Positions 52,216 through 62,500 of a stretch of DNA of 64,000 nt are shown here, piece by piece. Each line of letters begins with the position of its first letter. Position 1 is the stretch's first letter. Below the pieces are notes generated by a model. It did not search any database. It saw only the letters and a list, made by a program, of their open reading frames with translations, and had not been told where the DNA came from. This DNA is from Malus domestica. Its lineage: Eukaryota; Streptophyta; Magnoliopsida; Rosales; Rosaceae. The stretch is taken from positions 2,864,501-2,928,500 of the forward strand of contig NC_091675.1 of assembly GCF_042453785.1 (NCBI RefSeq), given 5' to 3'. Both the position numbers and the translations under genes were made by a program.

Positions 52216-52400
52216 CACACCTAGCATAATCTATTTTCTCGCACTTAGAGTCATTTTTATTTATCGCACTTTACTTTCTTGCAATTTATTTTCTCGCAAT
52301 TTACTTTCTTGCTAATTATTTTATCGGAATTTATTTTCTCGTAATTTATTTTATCGTTACTTACTTTCTCGCAATTTATTTTATTGCAAATTACTTTTCA
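52216..52400 (+). repeat. Degenerate tandem repeat of about 15 bp
   Basis: Some ten diverged units of TTTATTTTCTCGCAA (variants with ACTTTCTTGC, TTATCG, CTCGTAA) follow the NLR relic. No coding potential. Confidence 0.75.
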
Positions 52401-52505
52401 ATTCGATCCATTCAACAAGTTCATTTGGGCTGATGTGATTTGCCTTCTCATACATTCCATCTCACCATATCAATCACCAAATTCACTTCCACCCATCCGT
52501 TCACT

Positions 52506-53416
52506 TAGGGCCGGCCCAGGCCCAGTGCAGGCAGGGCAACCGTCCAGGGCCCAAAAAAATTAGGGGCACCAAAATTATTAAGGCGGTATATTTATATATA
52601 TTTTTATGAGAGTATAAATGTATAAAATTTGGTTCAAAGACACAGAAATTTAACTAGAAGTGGTGGTTTGTCATTTGAAAATAATGAGGAGGTCTTGGGT
52701 TCAAAACACCATGTGTGCTTACTTTCCATTTTTTACAAATTTCTTTTTATAAGAGTATAAAATTATAAAATTTGGTTAAATGATCAAAAAGTTTAATTAG
52801 AAACAATAATTTTTGTTGTTTAAAATTAACAAGAGGTCCTAAGTTCGAAATGCTATGTGCATGTTTATTTTTTTTTTCAATTTTTACAAATTTTTGTTTG
52901 GTTGTTAATTTATTTTTAGTTACTATCTAGTAGTTATGTGAGTTGTTATTTTTAAATATTCGTTTTAATTCAAGTCTAATCTTCAACAAAGAATAATACG
53001 TAGACCAAATTTGCAAATTATATGATGTGTCATCAAAATGTTTAATTTAGTGTCCATTCATTAATAATGAATATCAATTAAAGACTCGAAAACATCATTA
53101 TTTTTTTAGTCCCATATTGACAAGGTTAGTAAATAAGAAAAAAACATTTCACGATTTATTCAAAAACACATTCAAAGTTCAGATGGAAAACAAAACTCAT
53201 CATCTATCTATTTGTAAGCTCGAAGTTTTTTTGTTTCCATCTCTCAATACAAAATAAATTAATCTTTCTGTGTTTCTAAATTATTAAGTTTGAATTGTTT
53301 TTCTAAGTATAATTTTTTCGATGTCTTAAGTGTGAAAATAAATAATTTTCTTACATAAAGTTAGGGCACTTTTTTTTACGTCGCCCCGGGCCTCAAAAAT
53401 CTCTAGACCGGCCCTG
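52506..53416. mobile_element. Non-autonomous hAT element, 911 bp
   Basis: Left end TAGGGCCGGCCCAGG and right end (reverse complement) CAGGGCCGGTCTAGAG are short inverted repeats. CGTTCACT flanks both sides (52498-52505 and 53417-53424), an 8-bp target duplication typical of hAT. No transposase ORF is visible. Two head-to-tail subrepeats of about 150 bp (about 52598-52745 and 52745-52890) contain AGAGTATAAA...AAAATTTGGTT and a GGTC(T/C)T(G/A)(G/A)GTTC phrase. Confidence 0.88.
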
Positions 53417-53424
53417 CGTTCACT

Positions 53425-53744
53425 CATCGTGTCCACATGGACAACACCCATCTCGACGTCCATTTGTCGCATATCAAAAGTCCTTGCACCCAAGGCATGG
53501 CAAACCTACGAGTCTACGGTCGAGACGGGTTCCTTCCTAAATCCACAATCGCATAAGTCAAAGTAAAGTGCAACTAAAATCACATTTTACTTGCTCGACT
53601 CTCAGGTCGTGAGTTGATACGCCCACAACGGAAAAAATTAAAGGACCAAGAGATCCGATATCCTCGGCTGTGCGGCTGGTAATGCTCCAGATGAAAATTT
53701 ACTTAAGGACTACCATGATGGTAAAAAGTAAAAACGGAGCTAGA
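53425..53744. other. Spacer of unknown origin
   Basis: This and 52400-52497 form the pre-insertion target of the hAT element. The composition suggests an old repeat, but no family was recognised. Confidence 0.35.
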
Positions 53745-53998
53745 GTTGAATGCAAATTACCAGAAAGTAATTGAATGCTTGTCTTTATAAATGGTAGGGT
53801 CAATTAAGCTATGATTTTTGTTTCCTTTCACTCATGGCTTTATTTCGGTGGTGTGCGTTGGAGTGGGCCTCTACAGATATGACAGCACAGCTACCATTCA
53901 CATTACTTTGACTCGATCGACTTGGAATCATCATTGAAGCTGGATAGAAAGAGGCAATGCCACAAACCATCCTGCATTTCTTGTTCATCGTTTCTTTT
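53745..53998 (-). repeat. Inverted copy of 51040-51262
   Basis: The reverse complement contains GAACAAGAAATGCAGGATGG, GGCATTGCCTCTTTCTATCC and AAAGACAAGCATTCAATTAC, all found in the same order at 51040-51262. It lies directly upstream of the intact NLR and probably includes its promoter or 5' UTR. The two copies differ by short indels. Confidence 0.8.
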
Positions 53999-54030
53999 TC
54001 CACTGTCAACAGATTTCTGAGGTTGAAAAA

Positions 54031-56901
54031 ATGGCTGACGGGATCATTGCCATGCTACTAGATCGGCTGTCTTCAACAATTTATGAATATGTGGACGGAG
54101 AGGTGAAACATGTTTTGAATGCCAAAAAACATATTGAAGAATATGCTGGCAATCTCAGAGCTATTCAAGTAGTTCTCGAAGATGCGGAGCAAAGGCAGGT
54201 GACGGAGGCCAGCGTGAGGATCTGGTTGGATCAGCTCAAAGACATATCCTTCCAGATGGTGGACGTGCTGGACGAGTGGAACACCGACATGCTGAGACAA
54301 CAGGTTGAGAAGCAAGAACGAGAAGGTGAAGATGCTGTTGTTCCTAACAACAAGAAGAAGAAGGTAACTCTCTCTCTTTCCCCTAGCTGCTTTTGTTTTG
54401 GCAGAGTCAGACGGGTAATTCTCCGTTCTGACATTGCGCTTAAGATAAAAGATCTGAATGTTAAGCTAAGCGCGATTGATGAGCAAGGAAAGAGGTATGA
54501 GTTTCAACACATAGAGAGAGGCATTCAACAATTACCTGAACGGCGGAAGACTTCGTCCTTCGTCGTCATGTCAGAGGTATTTGGTCGAGAAAAAGAAAAA
54601 GACATTTTGATAGCAAAGTTGTTGAGTGGTGATCGGAGGGGGCTCCTTATCATCCCTATTCTAGGGATGGGAGGAATGGGAAAGACAACTTTGGCCCAAC
54701 TAGTTTATAATGACGTCAAAGTTAAAACCTTTTTTGATAAGAGAGTGTGGGTTTGTGTCTCAGACCCCTTTGATGAGGTTAAGATTGCCAAATCCATAAG
54801 TGATGATGACACCCCAAGTTCAAACGAGTTGGATCATGTCTTGCAGTGCATGTCAAGATCCATCGAGGGCAAAAGGTTTCTCCTTGTTCTAGATGATGTG
54901 TGGAGCGACGACAATAAAAAGTGGGAACGCTTAAGGGCACCACTAATCCAAAGTGGTGCCCATGGCAGTAGAATATTGGTGACCACGAGAAAGCATGAGG
55001 TTGTTGATATGATGAGAGCAGCAAGTGACATGGTTAATTTGGGAGAGCTGAGTGAAGAATATTGTTTGTCAATCTTCAATCACATGGCATTTTCTGATAC
55101 AGAAGTAGATGAGTCTAAGGTGTTTGAAGATATTAGTAAGGAAATTGTAGGAAAATGTAAAGGTTTGCCTCTTGCTGCAAAAACCTTAGGCGCTCTCATG
55201 TACAATAAGAAAACAAGGAGGGAATGGTTAGATGTTTTGAACAGTAAGATATGGGAGCGAGAAGAAGTGGAGCAAGAAGTTTTCCAACATCTATTTCTAA
55301 GTTATTTTGATTTGGCACCAGCAGTTAAATGTTGCCTTTTATATTGTGCTAGTTTTCCTAAAGATTACGAGTATGAGAGAGATGAATTAATTAATCTTTG
55401 GATAGCACAAGATTATCTTAATTCAAAAGGGATTAAAGATAGGCAAGTTGGGGAAGCATGTTTTGATAACTTAGTAGCACGATCTTTTTTTCAAGATTTG
55501 AAGAAAGATAATGTCAGTGGTAAAATTATAGGTTGCAAAATGCATGATATTGTTCATGACTTTGTGCAATCTCTCACCAAGAACGAATATTTGATCATCG
55601 AGGATGTTGGCAATGAAATAGAGGTTTTGGGTGAAAAGATTCGCCATTTGACCGTAATATTGGCAATGGACAATATCCGACTTCCACCTTCTAATGCATA
55701 TTACAATTGCAAAGATCTGCGTACGCTCACAACAAAAATCTCATACTCGACGTTTGGTTCATCCATTGCTACGATAGACTCAAATTTCATTTTACAATTG
55801 AAATGTCTTAGGACATTAAATTTGAGTGACAATTTCATTCGTGAAATACCAGAGAAAATTGGTGAATTGATACATTTGAGGCATATTGATTTGTCATGGA
55901 ATGGTGGTTTGAAAATATTGCCAAACAGTATCTGTGAGTTGTACAATTTGTATACCTTGCGCCTTTGTTGCTGCTATTCACTTAAAAAACTACCTGATAA
56001 CATAGGAAGGTTGATTAGCTTAAAGCACCTTTATGTTGATCGATGTCATACGTTGGAGTACTTGCCAAAAGGGATTCGGAGATTAAAAGAATTGAAAGAA
56101 ATAGATGAGTGTGTTGTGGTTTGTGGTGACGATGAGGACGTAGCAGCATTAAAACTGAAAGATATGAGAGCCTTGAACCTCCAGGGCAGTCTCAGCTTAA
56201 AATTGAAGGGGAATGTGAAAGATGAGAAGGAGCTTGAGAAAGCACAATTGTGGCACATGAAGCAACTCTTTCATCTCAAAATTGATTCTAAGGATGTCCA
56301 ATACAAGCAGACAAGCAGTACTGTTGAAATACTGAATGTCTTACGACCGTACGAATATCTGAAATCTTTAAGCATTTCTTATCATTCAGGCGACACCTGC
56401 CCCAACTGGATGATGTCATTGCACAACTTAAGAATCATCTTTCTATCGGGATGGCGTGAATGCAAGTTTTTGCCTCCTCTTGGGAAATTGCCAAGCGTTG
56501 AAAAACTGACTCTATGGGACATGAAGAAGGTGAAAAAGGTTGGCGGTGAATTTTTGGGAGTAGACAAAGATGAAACATCATTGAAATCATCATCATCCTC
56601 ATTTTTCTCAAAGTTGAAACAACTCGAAATTAGTTACATGCCAGCGTTGGAAGAGTGGGAAGTAGGCTTGGAAGGGTGGAACAAAGAGAATTCTGAAATT
56701 TCAATCATGCCATGCCTTTCCTCCTTAACAATTAGTCGATGTCATCTTCTAAAAACACTGCCAGAATTCCTCTGCAAAACACCGCTTGATGAGCTTATCA
56801 TTGAGAGATGTCGCACACTTTCTACACTCTGTAAACAAGGCAGTGGAGAGGAGTGGCCCAAGATTTCTCACATCCCAAACATTAAAATCTCATCCTGGTA
56901 A
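54031..56901 (+). CDS. CC-NB-ARC-LRR (CNL) disease resistance protein, RGA-like
   Basis: An intracellular immune receptor. One uninterrupted exon encodes 956 residues. It starts with an Rx-type coiled-coil domain (about 5-130, with WLDQLKDISFQMVDVLDEW as the EDVID-like motif). NB-ARC follows: P-loop GMGGMGKTT at about 212, RNBS-A VWVCVSDPFD, kinase-2 LLVLDDVW at about 284, RNBS-B GSRILVTTR, GLPLA at about 378, RNBS-D CLLYCASFPKDYE and an intact MHD (MHDIVHD) at about 504. From about 580 leucine-rich repeats follow (LRTLNLSDNFIREIP, LPNSICELYNLYTL, KKLPDNIGRLISLKHL). All nucleotide-binding motifs are intact, so the protein may be functional. The ligand or guarded protein is unknown. A relic of a close paralog lies upstream and LRR debris downstream. 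Confidence 0.95.
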   Translation: MADGIIAMLLDRLSSTIYEYVDGEVKHVLNAKKHIEEYAGNLRAIQVVLEDAEQRQVTEASVRIWLDQLKDISFQMVDVLDEWNTDMLRQQVEKQEREGEDAVVPNNKKKKVTLSLSPSCFCFGRVRRVILRSDIALKIKDLNVKLSAIDEQGKRYEFQHIERGIQQLPERRKTSSFVVMSEVFGREKEKDILIAKLLSGDRRGLLIIPILGMGGMGKTTLAQLVYNDVKVKTFFDKRVWVCVSDPFDEVKIAKSISDDDTPSSNELDHVLQCMSRSIEGKRFLLVLDDVWSDDNKKWERLRAPLIQSGAHGSRILVTTRKHEVVDMMRAASDMVNLGELSEEYCLSIFNHMAFSDTEVDESKVFEDISKEIVGKCKGLPLAAKTLGALMYNKKTRREWLDVLNSKIWEREEVEQEVFQHLFLSYFDLAPAVKCCLLYCASFPKDYEYERDELINLWIAQDYLNSKGIKDRQVGEACFDNLVARSFFQDLKKDNVSGKIIGCKMHDIVHDFVQSLTKNEYLIIEDVGNEIEVLGEKIRHLTVILAMDNIRLPPSNAYYNCKDLRTLTTKISYSTFGSSIATIDSNFILQLKCLRTLNLSDNFIREIPEKIGELIHLRHIDLSWNGGLKILPNSICELYNLYTLRLCCCYSLKKLPDNIGRLISLKHLYVDRCHTLEYLPKGIRRLKELKEIDECVVVCGDDEDVAALKLKDMRALNLQGSLSLKLKGNVKDEKELEKAQLWHMKQLFHLKIDSKDVQYKQTSSTVEILNVLRPYEYLKSLSISYHSGDTCPNWMMSLHNLRIIFLSGWRECKFLPPLGKLPSVEKLTLWDMKKVKKVGGEFLGVDKDETSLKSSSSSFFSKLKQLEISYMPALEEWEVGLEGWNKENSEISIMPCLSSLTISRCHLLKTLPEFLCKTPLDELIIERCRTLSTLCKQGSGEEWPKISHIPNIKISSW

Positions 56902-57099
56902 CAGGCTCTATCTATTTACACATTTATCTATGTACCAATTAACAATGCTATCATCATATTCGTTTAATTTGCTTATTGTTCTTCTTCAGAATTCATTTGA
57001 TCTTCAAAGGACATGAGTAATGTGCATCAAGTGGTGACTCGCTAGCTCGGCATATAACTAATCTTCTTTGGGAAGGTAATTCTCTTTTATATATATCCA

Positions 57100-58520
57100 A
57101 TTAGTAATGATGATTTAACTTCTTGTGCACATCTTACTGATTTATAACGCGCTTTTAGGTAATCATTCATCCGTACATATCAAATTTCTACGGCGCAAGG
57201 ATTTGCTTATCTTAGTTGCTCAAATTTTCGCATATGAGATACTGAGCGGATATGAGCCAAAATAAGGAGCATTAGTTGAAGACTTGAAGTCACCTTTAGG
57301 TTTCTTGTGAGATTTGTTGTTTGGCTTTATGTACGTATAATCTAGATGTCTCGTAGAAAATTTAATTCTTGGAAAATGTCTTAGAGATGTTGCTAAATCT
57401 GGAATCCGTTTATTGTTTTAGGGATTTTGTCGAAGCGAAAAGCGTGATGTCGACCATCAACGTCCCCCACTCAAGTCTCAATTGAAATTTTGATCATCTT
57501 CACCAATGACATGAGAACTTGCAGGCACTGGAAAATGATTCCTCAAAGCATTCCTCTGCTGACTCCTCATTGCTTGGACCTGAGTGCACTGAAAGACTGG
57601 GAAGGCATAAAGGATGATAAAAAGAGGATTCCGACGTTAAAATCAGGCCATGCCTTTCCATGTTACAAATTAACAACTGCATGCACATAAAAGCACTGCC
57701 AGACTTTCTGTGCAAAATCCCACTGCAGGAACTTATCATCTATAGATGTCCGATGCTTTTCGAGCAAGGGAGTGGAATGGAGCCGCCCTAGATTTCTCAC
57801 ATCCCAAACATCATACATACATGTTCCCCTTCTCTTGGTAATTTAGCTCTTACGTATCTGCGTACGTAAATATCAACTGTGGTCTGTGGCTATTATGATA
57901 TCACATTTGTTTTGTTTATTTTTCTTCTTCTTGAACTAGGAAAGCCGAAGACAAGATCATCAACACTCGACGAACCGTGATAACAGCATTTATTTTACTG
58001 ACTGATGAGGGTTTTACCTAAACCAGGTATATGTATTCATCATTACATGTGAAGTGATATATCTATGGTATAGTTTCAAAGGCTTGAATTTGTTATTGCT
58101 AGTTGTCAAATTCAAACGTAACTAAGTTTGAAATCCAACTTCCACGACACAGGATTTGCTAATTGTCCTAGTTGCTGAAGCTTTTCGTGGAATGTGAACC
58201 AAAGAATTGTCAGCTTAATTCATCTTCAGGTCTCATTAGTTGTTTTTCAGAAATTTTAATTCTAGATAAACGTCTTAGAGAAGTTGCTGAATCGGGAATC
58301 TGTCTATCGTTTCAGGGATTCTATCGATCGAAGCGAAAAGGAGGATCAATGTCGACCATAAACGTCCCCCGTACTGAACTTTCAACTGAAATTGTGATCA
58401 TCTTCACCATTACCATGAGAAATTGCAGGCATTTGGAAAGTGATTCCTTAAAGCATTCCTCTGGTAACTCCTCATTGGTTGGACCTGGCACAATGATACT
58501 AGATCCTTCATGGCCATCTT
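57100..58520 (+). repeat. Duplicated 3'-flank unit of the NLR locus
   Basis: Two related blocks, about 57190-57600 and 58150-58510, share AGGATTTGCT(T/A)A, GTCTTAGAGA(T/A)GTTGCT, GGGATT(T/C)T(G/A)TCGA, ATGTCGACCAT(C/A)AACGTCCCCC and GATCATCTTCACCA. They diverge by substitutions and small indels. They look like copies of the non-coding end of an NLR unit, and their short ORFs are not convincing genes. Confidence 0.7.
57630..57815 (+). pseudogene. LRR C-terminus relic of a CNL paralog
   Basis: Colinear with 56705-56885 of the intact NLR: CCATGCCTTTCC, AAGCACTGCCAGACTTTCTGTGCAAAA, GAACTTATCATCTATAGATGTCC and GATTTCTCACATCCCAAACATCA. The reading frame is not kept. It probably marks the end of a former second NLR in tandem. 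Confidence 0.75.
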
Positions 58521-58549
58521 TCAACATGTCAAATACGATCATGTGAACA

Positions 58550-59315
58550 AGGAAGCTAACGCCATATGTACTTTTATTTTCTCTCAATAAATTTACCTCA
58601 TCGTCACTTTCCATGATAGCAATGCTGGAGTGGGTTCGACTTTGTGGTTTAAAAAAAAAGAACAGGGAAGCTAACAGCATTGCACATAGATTAGCACAAA
58701 ATGAATTGACGGTGACAGAATATTTAGTTTGTTTTGAGGAGTCTTCAGACATGATTTTAAAGAAAAGTTATCCTATGTAATGTTTTGGACCGTGGCACTT
58801 TTTTTTCCTTCAACTGAGTTGAAATCTCCGACAAAGTTTTTACCACGGCCCGTTTAGTGCACACCCTATTCTCCTTTGTAAGTATGTAGTATTCCAAAAT
58901 GCTAATGAAATCATACTTCTTTCCGAAAAGAATAAAAAAAAGTTGTAGGTATTTGAAGAGAGATTGATTGGATTAGGTCCCCAGCAAAATTTTATTCTGT
59001 TTCAAGCTCTCAGAGAGTTCAATAAAATGATGATTTATCTTATCAAATTTGACGTCCCATAACATGATGATTTAACTTGGTTACAGACGACAGAGAGTTC
59101 TTTATATACAAGTAAAATTACGTGCGCAAATTTATTCTTTTTTATGTTTTTGGTGAGTCAATTTGGTATGTGTCATATACATGTCAATTTGTGATCTCCA
59201 GAGACCTTGCAGTTTAAGTGCCAAGCAGTGTACAGAACTTTTCCAAGTAACAAATCTTGATATGAACTTAAATGGTTGATCGGGCAGCAATATGTTGACT
59301 AACCAAATCAAAAAG
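58550..59315. other. Spacer, no gene seen
   Basis: AT-rich. No family-like ORF or delimited repeat. Confidence 0.4.
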
Positions 59316-59334
59316 ATACTATGAGCCTACGAGG

Positions 59335-59527
59335 AATGGAGAGATGATGGTGGGTGGTGGCCGTGGGGGCGGTAGTGGTTGGTTGGTGGAGGCGGCGTCA
59401 GTGGTGGGGGCACAACTTTTGGTGGTGGCGGCAGCACCAAAACGATAGGTGGTGGTGGCAGCAATCGTGATGGTGATAATGATGATGGATGATGATGGTG
59501 GGTGGTGGTAGGTGGCGGCGGCCACTC
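59335..59527. repeat. Imperfect (GGT)n / GTGGTGGC low-complexity tract
   Basis: Imperfect GGTGGT, GGCGGC and GATGATG triplets run over about 190 bases, ending near a poly(T) at about 59537. ORFs through it (Thr/His/Pro-rich on the minus strand) are by-products of the triplet composition. Confidence 0.8.
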
Positions 59528-59539
59528 ATGGTTGAGTTT

Positions 59540-60065
59540 TTTTTTTTTTTTTTTGTATTTTTATGAGAACTCCCCCCTCTTTTGCACATAATACAAAATG
59601 TGGTTAAATGACGAGTGCTTATAGGCTAACAATTAATAGATCATATTAACATATAGAAAGTGAACAAGCATTAATTAGTGGGACTCCAAAAAATAAATAT
59701 TAGTTCCAAATATCAGTTCAGTTATGTACAAGACTGACCCTGCAGTCAAAAGAATGTTGAGCAAGAAAATCTTGTAAAAAAACCCAACATGAACAAATTT
59801 TTCAAATTGGTCCCATCAGTAGTCCCAAAATCCACTCACAAAATACCCAGTAACTTGTGTATTTATGTATCTCTGCTTCAAATCATGGTCGTCTTTAGAA
59901 ATCTGCAATTTGATGATGCCTTTCCGCAACCATCCAACACGTGATCGTGTGCTCTCCTTAGGCCGAAGGGATCTGATGACGAGGTTGCTTCGGCAGACGC
60001 AGTCCTCCTTCTCACTGGGTTCGCAACTGCATACCCTGCCTCGATTGTACATCGAAACATTTCTA
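59540..60065. other. Spacer and UBP22 3' UTR
   Basis: The right part is the probable 3' UTR of UBP22 on the minus strand. No other gene seen. Confidence 0.4.
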
Positions 60066-62233
60066 TTAGCAGCAACCAGCCATCCTCTGAAATGCCTCCT
60101 TCTGTGTGGAAACCGGCAAGTGACGCAAATCTATGTTTGCTTTATAGTAAAGCGTCTTGTGCACATAGAACATCATATAACACTGTGAAGCTCTTACAAA
60201 CCCCTCGTCGACCTCATTAATCCAAGCATTGTCACATTTGTACCATTGGTCTTGTATGCGTAAATACGTCACATAATGGCCGGAATCTAGTGTCCCAGAA
60301 TGAGTAACTACTGCAAAAATCTCAAACTCAGTAGACATCCCAGACTCATCCCCCTCGAAAGCAAAGATTCTATTACCAAATCTGTTCCTCACAATCGAAG
60401 AAGACAGATAGGGAGTCATGTCTAGCGAGAATGGAAAATGCAAATAGCTGTCGATTTTCCTCATCATCTTTCTGACCAGGGAGTGCTCAAACCGTTTTAT
60501 ATGCAAACACAACACCATTGGAAGCTTTCTGATGGACATTTGCTTCGAAGAGTCTCGGGGTTCTTGACAGTTCTGACAGTACAGTTTCTGGTCTGACCCC
60601 AACTTTTCTGGTTTTGTAAACAAGTCTAAACAACCCAAAAGAGTGGATGAACTGCTGCTGCCATTCGCTTTGGCAGGCTTGTTAGATGCATCTGACCAAG
60701 AACAGTGGCTTGTGTCTAAGTTGAGTGATATGTCCAAACACGGGTCATAAGTTGTCGAGGTGAATCCACAAGTCATACAAGTGACATCCGACCTCAACAG
60801 TCCTGAGAATACCCTATGCGCAATACATTGGCAGTCTCCACTATCTGTGAAACAAAGGATAACTTCATAAGTAAAAGCGAACGGTTGACCACCGTAAAAA
60901 CAAACCATTTCACATGTATGATCTAAAACTCATCTGATCGCCTATAATTACCTTTCGTATGGTTCCTTGCTTTGGTTTCTTTCTCATGGATCCCATCTAA
61001 CACTGAAATGAAGAACTCATGAGCGTCCTGCTGCTCGTAACTTGCCAGATTCTCCGAATGCTGCCACCAACTTGAAGTAGAGAAAAATTTTATCAGTCCA
61101 AAAACAATAATATTTCAGCATAGAAGAACTAACAACGAATCTAGCGACAAATCACATATAGGGAATTGATCCCATATGACAAAAATGGTGCCATCATTTG
61201 CAGCGAATCCATGTGATTTCTAATTAGACGTAAACATTATGCATTTTGCAGGAAAGCGATTTCACGACTTATGGGTTATTAAACTTCATCTACAGTGCTA
61301 AATACCACTATGATACTTCTTGAACTTATCAAAGGATCTTTAGAAGCAACAGATTGCGGACACAAAGACTCGAATATAAATCAATCCACAAACCAAAAAA
61401 TTAAGCATTATAAACTCGGCACGATACTCTGTAACAAAAGATCACACACAGAGAGCAATGGCAGACCTGTAAAGAAATTCAGCCGGGCTATAAGGAGTCT
61501 GATCGCCCGAATACACAGCCGAATAAACACCGTGAAGCTCACAAGGCAAACAAAGCCGGTTTGCCGTCCTTTTCTGGCACGTTCTCCTGCTATGCCGATC
61601 ACTCAAGAAGTAATTCCTCAAAGGAGGCGCATGTAGCAGTGCTTGCAACACAGAGTTCATAAAGCAAGTATTCCCCAAATTATTCAACCCCCTCAAACCC
61701 AACGGATAACACGATTTCGCTCTGTGATCCCTCACCAAACACGATTTTTCCGGCTTTTTAAACTCTGATAATTCGACACCCGAACCCCCCAGCCTCTTCC
61801 TCTCACACAGTCTCTCCCCTATACTATCCGCATTGTTTGTGCTGCAAGGCAAGTCCAGCATGTGCTTAGCCATGACAGACTTATCGAAATCGGGATCGTA
61901 GACCTGATCGGTACACGCACAGCAAAAAAGCTCGGCCCTTTCGACATCGACGGCCAACTCGTGGCCGATTTCCAACTGGGTATGCAGAACTGCGTGATTC
62001 GAACACGAAACCGCAGAACAAATCAAGCAAACATAGAGTCTACCTTCGAACCCATTACAGAAACTGCATCTGGGTATCTTTGTTTCGTGAATCCGAACGC
62101 TTGTTCTTCCGTTCGGGGCGGATTTGAGGGATTTCTGGAGGGATTTGTAGCCGTTGCAGCCATGTTTGAGCTTGTAAGCTGAGAGGTGGTTGCAGGGTTT
62201 TGGGTTTGTGTATGAAAGCTTCCTCGTCGACAT
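60066..62233 (-). CDS. UBP22: Ubiquitin carboxyl-terminal hydrolase 22 (SAGA deubiquitinase)
   Basis: A Cys protease that removes ubiquitin from histone H2B as part of the SAGA deubiquitination module, in the nucleus. Three exons (minus) join in phase: 61467-62233, 60952-61070 and 60066-60844, giving 554 residues (Arabidopsis UBP22 has about 557). A ZnF-UBP domain lies at about 50-135 ([49 protein letters not shown]). The USP catalytic core starts with [16 protein letters not shown] (nucleophile Cys190) and [11 protein letters not shown]. It continues with two CxxC pairs (CMTCGF, CQNC) and ends with the catalytic His485 in [12 protein letters not shown] and the Asp/Asn box WYKCDNAWI. All catalytic residues are present. 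Confidence 0.95.
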
Positions 62234-62500
62234 GTTTTGATGGAGATTTTGGGAAGGGGAAGGTTCGATTTGTTAGAAATCGCAGAAAGATCAAAACTTT
62301 ACTAAAAAAAAAATGGTAAAATTAATAGATTAATAAACCCAATAGTAATAAGATTTGTGAAAGCAGATCCAATATTGCAGTTAAGAGATTGAGAAGAAAT
62401 TTGGATCAGCTGAGAGAGAGAGGCAGTGACTTTTCTGCAATCTGTTTGGGGATGACTTGGAGGAAGAGGGAGGATGAAGAAGGTGCTTTTTGGGCATAAA
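62234..62500 (-). promoter_or_regulatory. 5' leader and promoter of UBP22
   Basis: On the minus strand this stretch contains a CT-rich leader (about 62400-62430). No TATA box could be assigned. Confidence 0.4.

Noticed and set aside
57490-58752. ORFs of 66-143 residues downstream of the NLR
   Set aside because: They cross duplicated non-coding flank blocks, and neither strand shows NLR or other domain motifs in a kept frame.
59319-59589. Thr/His/Pro-rich ORFs on the minus strand
   Set aside because: They are translations of an imperfect triplet repeat. No start context or family features.
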